NCBI RefSeq assembly: GCF_010015585.1 | Contig: NW_022985072.1 | Location: 580,973 to 644,972 of the forward strand | Direction of reading: 5' to 3' | Length of the DNA: 64,000 nt | From: Eremomyces bilateralis CBS 781.70 | Taxonomy: Eukaryota; Ascomycota; Dothideomycetes; Eremomycetales; Eremomycetaceae | Part shown: positions 1 through 10,398 of the stretch, one piece after another | How the letters are laid out: every line of letters begins with the position of its first letter | How positions within the stretch are numbered: the stretch's first letter is position 1 | Made by a program: the position numbers and the translations under genes | Notes under the pieces: generated by a model | The model's database searches: none | What the model saw: the letters and a program-made list of their open reading frames with translations, nothing else | What the model was told of the DNA's origin: nothing

Positions 1-347
1 CTGCCATCATTAAGAAGATGATAATCAACTCTCTCGGAGCGAAGACGGCGCTTCCCAAGAGACATGGATAAGTCATCCATATTAAGAAAGAAGTTGCAAC
101 ATATTGATATGCTTTGTATCTCTTAGAGCTCAAATCCTCTAGTTGGAGCATGTTGGGTAAACAAAAGTCGCGACTGCTGGGCATTCATTCATTGGCTCGG
201 CTTTTGCCGAATAAGTCTTGGCATTATTTACGAATATTCGCGAATAATACGAATAAAACGTCTCGAAATTTAGTCGAATACGAATAATCGTTCCCAGGGA
301 AAAGTCGAATACGAATAGCCAAAATCCTTATTCGTGTCCAGCCCTAG
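1..347. mobile_element. Terminal part of a hAT-like DNA transposon or MITE
   Basis: Read on the minus strand, the right border begins TAGGGCTGGACACGAATAA at position 347. That is the kind of terminal sequence seen in hAT elements. Inside it, roughly 222-340, the words GAATACGAATA and CGAATA recur in both orientations, as expected of hAT subterminal transposase-binding repeats. The flanking bases 348-355 would be one copy of an 8-bp target duplication. The other end lies outside the window, so size, autonomy and the duplication cannot be confirmed. No transposase coding is seen in these 347 bases. The family is inferred from the terminal motif only. Confidence 0.5.
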
Positions 348-568
348 TTGCCAGGGTATATACATTTCTTCAAAACCTATCCGACAATTCTATTGAAACC
401 TTCTTCTCTTTTATTCAGCATCTTCAAGTCAAAGTTGCCTCAAGTCTTATATAAGCGTTTGTGGACGTCGTCAAAGGTTATATCTGAGCAAGGTATCACG
501 GACTCCATCAGTTGTCAATTGTATTCAATCCACGCCCTGTGGAACAGGGTCACACGCCCTTTGACACG

Positions 569-3030
569 ATGGATACAATGGAGCACTTCGAATCAATGCC
601 TCAAATGGAAAACTATTTTGATTTCCAGCAAGCCGCAATTCCTGAAGACAGTATTCTTCCCGATCCAATTGTTCAGGTCGCTGAGGTTCCTCGTTCGACC
701 AACCCTTGCCCGTCGCATCCAAACAACAAGTTCGTCTCGCCATATTCCGAACTATATTGAACTCAACTAATGGCGCTACTAGCTGTATATGCCACGGGTT
801 CTTGGACGATTTCCTTCCTGACCCGGTACTCGAACTCGAGCCAGAGACGACTGGTCTAGCAGATCAAGGTGAAGGCTTCCAGGACTTCTCCGCCTTCCTT
901 CCCCGATATTCCAAGCCAGAGGACTGTTGCGGTTACTGCCGTGAAAAAAACATGGAGTGCTTCTTCACTTACGAGGGCCAGGCCAGCTGCTCTCCCTGCA
1001 ATGCCTTGTTCCGGCCTTGTAGCTTCAATGCCCACAACGAAGGGATGGATATGCCTCAAAGGGGCCGTAATCGGAGTGTAATGGACACATTACACTTGGT
1101 GCCTGAAGATGTGTGCCAAGAAGCAGGAGCATTGACAGGAATCGTTGCCTTGAGATCTTGGAATCGAGCTGGAGTGGATGCTCAGAATGTGGACGCCCAG
1201 CCGAAGGGGAAGAATGGGATGAGGTTCTCCCGAAGTGCCCTCAAGATCTTGAAAGATTGGATGGCCGAACATCGCACTCATCCATATCCCACCGAGGAAG
1301 AGAAGGCCGAGCTAGCGGCTAGGACTGATCTTTTACCAGCTCAGATCTCTAACTGGATGGCCAACACCAGGAGAAGAACAAAAACCAAACAGCGAGGGGT
1401 TTCCCCAAGTATCAGGTCGCCGATACCACCGTCACTATCACAGTCACCAAGCTCTGCCATCAACATCCGCCCCAACGCCGATGGTATCACGCATAGTACC
1501 AAATGGGAGCGCATGAATCCCCTAGAGAGATGGAAGCACTCTCCTCCTGAGAACGAACCTGCAGCAGTTGCTGATATCGCCACCGCCGTCGCTCAGTCGT
1601 TCTACCAGCCCTTCGAAGTTGGTGAAATCGCACCTATTAGGCAGGCGCAACTCGATTCCACCTCGAATGGGTCCACCAGTCTCTCTAAACACCGTCCCCG
1701 ATCCACTACCTCTCATGGAACCGGACCCTCCTGGTCTGCCCTCTCCAGTGGCTCCCACTCTAGATCCCACGGTTCGGGGTCCGCCTACTCCTATGGCTCC
1801 CGCAACTCCTTCGGCAGCTTCGGGAGCGGCATCGCGAAGAAAGAACGCCGCCGACGCCGACGCCCCGCCACCAAGCCCCTCAAAACCAACGACGAAGATA
1901 ACCGCCCCTTCCAATGCACCTTCTGCACCGACAAATTCAAATCCAAATACGATTGGACCCGCCATGAGAAATCCCTGCACCTTTCCCTCGAGAAATGGAT
2001 TTGCGGGCCCCTCGGCGAAGTCGTCACCGATTCCGCCACCGGCGTCCACCGCTGCGTCTACTGCGACACTCTTAACCCCGACCGTGCACACCTGGACACT
2101 CACAACCACCGCGCCTGTGAAGAAAAGGGGCTAGAGTCCCGCACGTTCTACCGAAAAGACCATCTCCGTCAACACCTTCGCCTCATGCACGGCTGCAAGC
2201 TGATCCCCTCCATGGAGTCCTGGAAATCCGAAAACGGCAACGTCCGCTCCCGCTGCGGCTTCTGCGACCTGTACTTCGAATCCTGGTCCGCACGCAACGA
2301 GCACCTCTCCAAACACTTCCGCGCCGGCGCCAAGATGGTCGAGTGGAAAAGCTGCCGCGGCTTCGACTGCCATGTCGCCGCTATGGTCACCAACGCCATG
2401 CCGCCGTACCTCATCGGCAACGAGTCTATTTCTCTCAACCCCTTCAGCGCCACCACCAACCCCACCACCCAATATCACCACGCGAGCAAGGACTACATCC
2501 CGATCCACATCGACGGTGTCGCATATCCCATGGAGGGCGCCTTCCCAGAGGACTTGGGGATGCCGACTAAGTTCGCCTCCACACCCTCGGGGACCACCGG
2601 GACTGGCCACGCGTCCGGCTCGGGATCGGGCTCCTCGCCCGCCAGCGGGTTCCGAGACGCGCATCTCCAGCCTATAGCGCAGCGCGGGGTGCCGCTAGGT
2701 GCGACGTGCTGGGAGATCCTAACGATACGGCTAGGGAAGTTCGTGCGGGAGATGCAGATCGCCGATCCCGGCGTGCAGTTCACGGACAAGCTGCTGCAGA
2801 AGCAGGCGCGGTTCATCCTGTACGAGGAGGAGGATGATTGGAACCAGACGCCGGCGGACAACGAGGAGTGGTTGGAGTTGTTCAAGAAGGCGCATGGGTT
2901 GATACCGGGGACGTTTGCGCAGGAAGATTGGTTGGAGGACTTGGGAGCGGAGGCGGAGGAGCTGAGGTTTGATGGCGTATTTGACATGGAGGGGTTCGGT
3001 GACGAGGGGAATTCGTTTGCGATGTCTTAG
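569..3030 (+). CDS. Homeodomain and C2H2 zinc-finger transcription factor
   Basis: Two exons, 569-729 and 783-3030, joined across a 53-bp intron (donor GTTCGT, branch CTAAT, acceptor CTACTAG) give about 802 aa. The join keeps phase and adds an acidic N-terminus. A cysteine-rich block follows near residues 100-135 (CCGYC...C...CSPCNALFRPC). Next comes a TALE-type homeodomain near residues 195-256, with the helix-3 signature ISNWMANTRRR and proline-rich loop HPYPTEEEK. A Ser/Gly-rich linker leads to C2H2-like fingers (FQCTFCTDKF...H...H, HRCVYCDTL, RCGFCDLYF). The C-terminus is acidic. Fungal proteins pairing a homeobox with C2H2 fingers are known nuclear regulators; the targets of this one are unknown. 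An in-frame ATG further upstream (512) would add 19 residues but lacks support. Regulatory role is inferred from the domains. Confidence 0.85.
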
Positions 3031-4085
3031 TGAATGGAGACTGGAGAAGTACGAACGCGATTCGATGACATCGTTTCAACACCATTTCGGATGCCTCCAT
3101 CATGAGTTATGAGGCTGCATTTTCGGGGTTCGTTTCATAGCAGGGAAAACAGTCAACGTAGTTAGGAGCAAATGGACGATGGGATTTCAACATGCTTGCT
3201 ATGGATTCACTTCACAGTTCAGGGGATCTTCAAGGCACCAGTCACTGTCAGTGTCGTTGTCAGTCAGTCCTTGCATTTGCTGAAGTCGCCGCGATTGCAC
3301 TAATAACTAGAGCGGTGTCTGTTTGTAGTTGCAGTCCCGCGATGTCTGCACCAGATCGACTGCTGCAAGTATTTCTTTCTGACTATCCCCTTCTCACTTC
3401 GCGCTCAATTCCACTTACTCATCATCTTCTGTTTGACATTCCCCTGGCCTCTGAACTACAGGATTCTTCAAATCTCCTGCAATTCTGCGAAATTATAATT
3501 GACTGCAGATCTTCATTCCAGATTTATTGAACTTGTCCACATTTCTTGCTGCTCCGTTTTCAAAAGTCAATTTCTTCTTCTGCTGCATTCGGCAATCGAT
3601 GCACCGACACTCGGTGCTTCGTAGAAACTGGAAATTCATTCTCTAGTATTGTAGAAAATATTCGACCAGCGGAAATCTTTCTGGCACTCCGTATAAACCC
3701 CCGACATCATGGCGGCTTTGCTGCAGCTCATAAGCTCATTCCCTTCTCTACGATTAGACGCGCCGGCATTTCAACTTGCTGATTCACACAGTCGCCGCTC
3801 GCCACGCGGATCGTTGCACCAATCTTGTCTGCTCGGCAGGATATTCGCAAGAGGTGTGCCACTGTTGCCACTGTTGCCATAGTGTGGTCCGTTCACGTAC
3901 TTTACTACTTTTCCGCCTTGCGCCATCCTGGCTGTCACAATATGCCAGTCGGAATAATGCCTTTGTAGAGAGTGTTCGCCTTTTCCGATTTATATATCAA
4001 TATGTCCAAGACTTCAAAGACGGGTGCCGTGATTTAGGTGTTGAGGAGCCGTGAAAACCCTTGAATTTTGCGATGCGTAGTCTTG
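3031..4085. other. Intergenic region, no supported gene
   Basis: Open stretches of 78-112 codons on the plus strand are serine/cysteine-rich, carry no recognisable domain, and are not joined by convincing splice sites. The segment probably holds the 3' UTR of the homeodomain gene and spacer. Confidence 0.5.
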
Positions 4086-4544
4086 TCATTTTATACTGCT
4101 AGATTTGGCGATTCGCTGACCAGCAACATCGACATGGAGAAGGAGTTGGGTGTACAGCAGGTCGTCAGCACCTGAGTTGATGATGGAAACCTGGACAATC
4201 CGAACGAGTGTAGGTGCCTTGGCGACCAACTGGAAGCCTGGAAGAGAATATCTTACCGTGTTGGAATTTTTTGCTTGTGCACTTGCAACAGCGTCCGATG
4301 CGATAAGTGCCCACTGAAAGCCATGTTTCTTGAGGAAACGGACGCCGATCAACAACATGTTGAGTCTGTCATTCCGATCCTCTTCGGATGTTTGATACCC
4401 CGACAATGATAGGAGGCTTTCCGTGAGACAAATAAGTTCCAATCTAGCTGCTCTAGTCAATTACGAGGCCTGCACTACGAGAGCAGTGCCCCTGGTCATC
4501 TGCACAACTGACTCTGTCCCCGGGTACTTCCGAAGGCCAGTTCA

Positions 4545-5411
4545 TCACTTCCAGAAGATGAACGAGAATAGTAGCTTTGTTAAGCTCCTCATGGCAACCG
4601 ATCTTCCTGAACCTAGGATGGTGGATGGTTCGCGAGTGACCAGAAACTGGTGTGGGTACTGGGACCGGTCCTCATTGCATGCCCATTCCAAGAGTGCGCC
4701 GAAGTTTGGGTCCTCTAATCCAGATCCGCAGCCAACAAACAAAATAGTGTGGGTGTTCCAGAGCGTCCTCAGCACGGTCTTAATCTCTGAGCATTGGACC
4801 TTCTCGTAGTCCGTGGCGTCCAATATGATATCCGAAGGGTCGTGGTAGCTGCCGTGTACATGAAGAATTCCCCGCAGATCTCGACTTTGGAACTTCAGGA
4901 GGTCGTCGTGATGCGACCGGCTGATGCGTCGCAATCTGCAGTAGCCTTCTTCAAAAAGATTATCATAGTTGGTTGTGAGAAGCATCGCTCCTCTGTCGTG
5001 GAGAGATTTCAGCACATCTAACACGGCAGGATACCTCACTTCCTTGGAAAGATCTCCAAATACAGCCTTTAGCCAAGTAGGCCATTGATGAGCCTGGTCC
5101 AGGAAAAGCTTGAGTATGCGTGCTGCTTCTAACAGATCCTCGGGATGGGAATCAAGTATTTTGCGTGCATAACTTAGCCTGTGGTGGTTCCTGTCAATTT
5201 GGCCATCTGTGACAACATAGTTCAGACCATGTCGTATCAAGCCGAGCCAGGACAACTGAGCAAGTGTTTCTCCAGACTGAGTTGCTGTTGCGCTCAGTGT
5301 CACCCCCGCGCCAATGACGATTACTAGCCGTTTGACCTCCAAAGCCGTTCTGATCTGGGCAAGGCGTTCGTTATTGATTCTCGTAGCTTCGACGAGGGTT
5401 TGAGTCTTCAT
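4545..5411 (-). CDS. SIR2-like domain protein (SIR2_2 type), C-terminus uncertain
   Basis: A 288-codon frame matches the stand-alone SIR2-like proteins common in filamentous fungi. Visible motifs are the nucleotide-binding loop VIVIGAGVT (about residues 31-39), TTNYDNLFE (about 146-154, with the catalytic-type Asn), HVHGSYHDP (with the catalytic-type His) and LFVGCGSGLEDPNF. Relatives of this fold bind or hydrolyse NAD; activity here is inferred. The expected family ending (a short His/Glu-Leu-rich helix) is not in the main frame. It appears in another frame just downstream and stops near 4453. This could be a sequence error, an unusual splice or early decay. A same-strand open frame at 4086-4460 (124 codons) follows but is not recognised. 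No NACHT or repeat partner domain is attached, so this is not an NLR-type fusion. Confidence 0.65.
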   Translation of the reverse strand: MKTQTLVEATRINNERLAQIRTALEVKRLVIVIGAGVTLSATATQSGETLAQLSWLGLIRHGLNYVVTDGQIDRNHHRLSYARKILDSHPEDLLEAARILKLFLDQAHQWPTWLKAVFGDLSKEVRYPAVLDVLKSLHDRGAMLLTTNYDNLFEEGYCRLRRISRSHHDDLLKFQSRDLRGILHVHGSYHDPSDIILDATDYEKVQCSEIKTVLRTLWNTHTILFVGCGSGLEDPNFGALLEWACNEDRSQYPHQFLVTREPSTILGSGRSVAMRSLTKLLFSFIFWK

Positions 5412-7490
5412 GAGAACATGTTAGTGGTGTATTCTTAGCTAACCCGGTCAGACTTGCTGAGGTTGCTCCGCTCATACTTCAAGTTTGAAATTGGTGGAGT
5501 CGGCCCGATGCCTACGAGACGGAATCCATAGGATACAAAGGAAAGTATACTAAGAGACTACTCAGTCCAGTCCGAATAGGCCTTCACAGGAGGTAAAGAG
5601 AATAACATGACCAGTATAACACCTGAGGCATGCGAGATTGCAGAGATTCGAAGATGAGGAAATGGTTTAGCAGAGAGGTGTCGCGTTCACAGACAACTGT
5701 ATTTGCTGGCGTGCCATTGGCCATTCTGTGTGGCGGTGCTCCATCAAGGCGGAATGGACAGTTGATATTGTAAAAATTTCAGTCAGACACGAACGCCAAA
5801 TGCTCAACAGTCAAACCCTTCCAGAGACGAGTTACATAAGGTTAAGGCCTAATCCGAGTCGATATCGAGCTGGAACATAAGTAAGAGCAAGCACGACGAT
5901 ATAGCGACAGCTCCACGGCGGTAGCCATGGGGTATCATCGTGGCGACCTATTTTTAACTGTGGCGTCAATGTGGGCAGAGAGAGAAGAGACATAATTACA
6001 TACTCTCTCTCTCTCTCCAACGTAGGATGAAGCAGAGCAGAGGACGACCGGTCATGACGCTAATGGACGCTAGGAACGCCACTATGCACAGACCAGGAAA
6101 AGACTTTTGAAAGGCACCTCCGTACGGGCTGGTGAGATTTATCCACCAGTTTTTGAGATTTATGCATCAATGGATGCATCAGGCCTTGATGCCTGACCTT
6201 CCATGTTTATGCCTCAGGCATATATGCGTGATGGTAGGGTGACCACATGCACTCGTGCCACTCCATTCTGCATCTAGTCATTCTTCGTAGCCATGCTAGT
6301 AATCACCATTTTCTTCAAACAACAAACCAAGACTACAAACGTCTAACACTGGTCCAGAAATATCCTATGAAGAGATGTCATTCCCTCAAGGTAGTCTAGC
6401 GCTTGATAGGCTATTTGGTTCTCATCTAAAGGGTATATAAACGAGGTATATTCTCTCATCACGATGGTGAGAAGTCCCTTTCCTTCCACAAATGTTGCCG
6501 ATAAGATTATGTAGCTCTCAGCAATTTTTCTTGTTGCTCTAGCCCTTCATGTCCTCTCTATGGAGTCGTATCTTTGCGATAGAGATGGCGTCCCCATAGT
6601 CCCTATCAATGCTAATATCGCTGCCGGCATTGATGCAACAAGATTCTTTGTGCCTGTCACAGTGCTAATCAGGGGCATCTTCATGGTCACAGTCTATATT
6701 GACTAGCTAGTATCAGACCGAACGAAATATAAAGAAGGAAAGGAAGAAGAGAAAGAGGAGAGAATAACTCCTGCATAGTATTCGATTCACTTGTGTAACC
6801 TCGCGTGTGCTGTCAGCTATCACACAATACAAACAAATGCGGATACTTTCACCCAGCACTCGCTTCGCTGAAAATACGGTATGTATGAGTGTGGCCCTCG
6901 CTCGTCTTCTTTCCCCAAATGCCGTACCCAGGAAGTCCATGCATGGATTGAGTCAAATGAGATGCTGGAAATTTACCTACGAAATCGGGCGCTGCGGGCG
7001 CTGTCCGCGTTTCGAATGAGTCGAGCAGATAGCCAGGTACTTTTCGTTGATGGACAGCTTGACATTTGTTTTTCTAACGGTATGCCGATCCATGCTATGT
7101 TTATGAGAGAAGCCGGGCACCAGCAACGGGTAACCTTCCCCGAAGTTGGTCATGACTCGAATGCAAAATGCTTTCTGAGTCTCTGGCTGCATGCCTAATT
7201 TCTTTTTCTTTCATCCCTGTTCGCTGGTCCTTGCTTGTTCACTTTGTTGGCAGTTGGATAGTGATGATCAGCGATGAATTTGAAAACGGAAACTCGTCCG
7301 TGTTAGACTTGGAGCCGTCAGTGAGTCAGTCATCAGTGGCTCTAACGGCCCTGACTAGAAGAGGATCTACCCGAATCCTGCAGTCCCATGTTACCCATCC
7401 ACATCCAATGCGGAGTGGCGAATGGCGACACGAAGCTCGACAAGCGAGCAGATAGCGAAACAGGAGAGACGCAGAGTTAACCCCCTCTTC
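5412..7490. other. Gene-poor region
   Basis: No gene model is supported. Two weak coding-like pieces exist: a 48-codon frame at 6560-6706, and a plus-strand stretch near 7000-7195 whose end vaguely resembles an alpha/beta-hydrolase C-terminus (FVDGQLDICFS ... FPEVGHDS). A diverged repeat copy lies at 5861-6000. Pyrimidine runs (TCTC) occur around 6003-6018. Confidence 0.4.
5861..6000. repeat. Diverged dispersed repeat, copy A
   Basis: About 110-140 bp aligns by eye with 14565-14695. Shared blocks in the same order include a GTAAGA-CAAGCAC segment, ATAGCG, GGTAGC-ATGGGG-ATC, and TTTTAACTGTGGCG followed by CAAT and GGCAGAG/GAGCAGAG. The same order with scattered substitutions and small indels indicates common descent. 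No coding or terminal repeats are seen, so the element type is unknown. Confidence 0.55.
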
Positions 7491-7496
7491 CAGGGT

Positions 7497-7575
7497 GCGG
7501 GTACTCGGACTCGAACCTGGACAGATCAACACTCTTAGTCTTGCGCCGTCTAATAGGACAACAGAAACCGACCCG
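7497..7575 (-). pseudogene. tRNA-Leu(AAG)-like relic or tRNA-derived repeat head
   Basis: On the minus strand the sequence contains a perfect B-box word GGTTCGAGTCC (7504-7514). Upstream of it is an anticodon arm GCAAGA-CTAAGAG-TGTTGA, with a seven-base loop reading AAG (Leu) and one stem mismatch. The preceding TTAGACGGCGC resembles the D-arm end of tRNA-Leu. The T-stem and acceptor stem do not pair properly, so it is not a working tRNA. It could be a decayed tRNA gene or the head of a SINE; only one copy is seen. Confidence 0.4.
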
Positions 7576-7950
7576 ACTCCTCGGGTCGGGGCGGGGCGGA
7601 TGCGGGAACGACGCTGATGCAGTGATAGTCAGAGTCCAGACTGAAATTGAGGAGAACAGTAAATTGGCTACTCAAGACACACTGCTAGGATTCTGGGTTA
7701 GAGAATATCCATTATCCCAATCTCAATTCTGGCTTTGCTGGGACTTGGGAGCCTGGGAGGTGGGAACCTAATACTGACTCCACAATCCACCGAGCGTCAA
7801 GCTCATATTCGAAGCTTGAGCCTCAAAACTGGCAGAGTCGAACAATTCTCCGATCCAATCTATGTAGCAGGCCCTTCATATCATGGTAACGAACGCTGTT
7901 TGAGCATTTGGACATCATCGATACCTTCTAACCACGCTGAGCAGTGCACA

Positions 7951-9639
7951 ATGAATCTCCTCTCCATTCTCTACGCTTGTATCTTCTTTATTGGCAGCTC
8001 AGTGGCCCAAGTCAACCTTCTGGACCAACTTCCGGCATGCGCGGTATGATGTTCAACAGTTCCGGGTTGGTCAATTCACTGAACTTCAATTTTTAGGTTC
8101 AATGTTTCGAACAAACTGCCCCGTTATCACTATGTGCTCCGAGCAACATTTCTTGCTTGTGTGAGGATAAACAGTTTATGGAAGCCGCTGCGGGCTGTCA
8201 AGCTCAGGGTTGTACTGTCAAAGAGACGCTGAGTACGTCACTCTCCTCGGCCACTGAACCCAACTGCCAGAAGACAAGGACCATGAGCTTACTTTGGAAA
8301 CTTAGCATCCACCAGAGCCACAATGGCTGCGTGTGGTGTTAAGCCGAGAGATCAATCCGATATCGTCATCGCAATTCCGGCGTCATTTGGTAGCGTGGCA
8401 ATCCTAATGATTCTCGTCCGACTTGTCGACCGCCTTTGGGTTCGCAAGATATCACTGGGGTGGGACGATCATCTTGTTGTGATAGCCATGGTAAGGGATG
8501 AAAACTTCCCCTTCTCTATTGGACTGGGCTAACGGTCATCTCCTCTCTCTAGATTCTCGCGTTGCCTTTGAATGGACTCTGCTTTCCCAGTGAGTTTAGT
8601 CCTAACAGAAGAGTGAAAATTATCTAACAGCGTCCCAGTGGCCCGTGGTCTGGGTAAAGAATTATGGGCGATAGAATTTGGTACGCTCCGCAAGACGTTT
8701 CAGGTAAGTAGTCGCTCACTGAGGACAGGGGACTGTTCTATTCTAACCGACATCTCCCAGTACCTCCTCTTCGCCGAGATATTCTATGTGTCTTCCGAGA
8801 TGTTCGTTCAGTTATCCTTTTTGGCCTTCTACCTTCGCGTTTTCAAGATCCCGGTGTACCGGAAAGTGACCTACGGGCTAATGGTGCTGGTGATATGTTT
8901 CGGTGTCACCAATACCTTTGCTATGATATTTCAGTGCACTCCGATCTCGTTCTTTTGGGAAAGCTGGGCAGCGGAGACAACAGGAACGTGTATCGACATC
9001 AATATCTATGCTTGGTTTCGCTCTGGCACCGAAATCGGTATTGATGTCGCTATTTTATCGGTACCTATTCCACAATTGCTCGAGTTGCAGATGAGTTGGA
9101 AGAAAAAGATCCAGGTCCTTAGCGTCTTCAGCGTTGGTTTCCTGTAAGTTTTCAGGTTTTTCTAACCTTCTTTCACCCAGACACGATGGGACCAAAGGAC
9201 TTTCGGGATATGCTGACCATGTTTCATAGTATCACACTTGTTAGTATCTTGCGGCTACAAGCACTTATCCAATTCTCCAAAACCACCAATCCTACCTGTG
9301 AGTTGCCATATTTTCAAATAACCTCTCAGTATCAGCAGTGACTAACGCGACCTATTATCAGACGACAATGCGCCAGCTATATATTGGAGCATCCTCGAGA
9401 CCGATATGTTCATCATCTGTGCTAACATGCCTGCGATGCGTAGTTTCCTCAGTGCCGTCCGGCCGAGCTGGTTCAGTAGTACGGAAAATAGTAACCCTCC
9501 TAGATCAACAGGATACCTGAGCCACGATAAACTCGGATCTCATGGGCAATATCGGCGCCAGCCATCCGACGGACATCAATCGGATGTCGAGTTGGTGGGA
9601 TCGCTGTCAGAGGGCAACACCAGCAAGGTTTATGTGTAG
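7951..9639 (+). CDS. CFEM-domain seven-transmembrane receptor-like protein (fungal rhodopsin/Pth11-like)
   Basis: Eight exons (7951-8043, 8097-8232, 8306-8490, 8553-8589, 8639-8703, 8761-9143, 9230-9297, 9362-9639) keep phase throughout and give about 414 aa. A signal peptide (residues 1-20) leads into a CFEM domain with seven visible cysteines in family spacing (LPACAVQCF ... NISCLCED ... GCQAQGC). The fungal rhodopsin-like membrane domain follows, with family motifs CGVKPRD, GWDDH, GLGKELW, QCTPISFFWE, a helix ending VGFL-ITLVSILRLQAL, and DNAPAIYWSILE. The tail after about residue 345 is polar and cytoplasmic. Relatives include Pth11-like surface receptors; ligand and G-protein coupling here are not shown by the sequence. 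It lies 760 bp upstream of the P450 gene on the same strand, which may be coincidence. Confidence 0.88.
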
Positions 9640-10398
9640 GTGAGGGTGAAATGATCCAAAGAGACTGTTGGGGCGGCTTTCAGGTGTATCGGAGCGCTGT
9701 TCTACTTCATTAAGTTCAAAAAGTGTGCATCTCACGACATATTATTGAAAATAGAATGTACGGTGATCTGGATCACCTGAAACCTGCGTATCTGGTAGGA
9801 GAGACTAGACAGTCGATATTGCCCCCTTCTCAATGTTTTTTGTTAACCCCTTCCCAAAATACAATGGCCTAGAGATAATTTGGGGCTTTATCCAAGTGGA
9901 AGACGAGATTTGCTATTGTTGAATCCTGCACATTACATTTCCCCTAATGTACTCCGTACTGTCGCTAGCACTGCCGTCGCGAGTCAAAAAATGAGCAGAA
10001 TGTGTCTTGGACACTGTCCCCGAGCGGACACCCAACGAGTCAGTCGCCACCGCACTAACATTAGCCCATCTTATTGGGTGATTCTTACTCGTCTGAGTCG
10101 ACTTCAAAGTCCTGCACTCCTGCGTAAATGCGTTTTATCTGTGTGGCTGTCAGTCCCTGTCGCCCCCAGTTGCTCGGACTTTCTCCTGCACTGTGTCTAG
10201 CGAGCCCCGCTGTCGATTTATGGATAATTAGGGGGGGCCGCAAATCGCAATTCGGAACGATCAGCGATGCTCGAGACCATGCCGAGTAATTGTTGATAAA
10301 TTGAGATGCTTTTCCTGCTTTGACCTTTCTACATTCGAGGTTCGAAATTGTTGGAGATTTCCCTTGGAAATCTACCATTATTTTGAATTGCCAACATT
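9640..10398. other. Intergenic spacer, receptor-like gene to P450
   Basis: No gene is seen. Scattered short open stretches on both strands lack recognisable domains. A short G run lies near 10231-10237. Confidence 0.5.

Noticed and set aside
1522-2664. Long minus-strand and shifted-frame open stretches across the homeodomain gene (up to 195 codons)
   Set aside because: They are shadows of the GC-rich coding frame, with repetitive Gly/Ala/Ser/Pro composition and no domains.
6100-6250. Repeated words around ATGCATCAATGGATGCATCAGG, considered as a transposon end
   Set aside because: Only short local palindromes; no matching second terminus or target duplication could be found.
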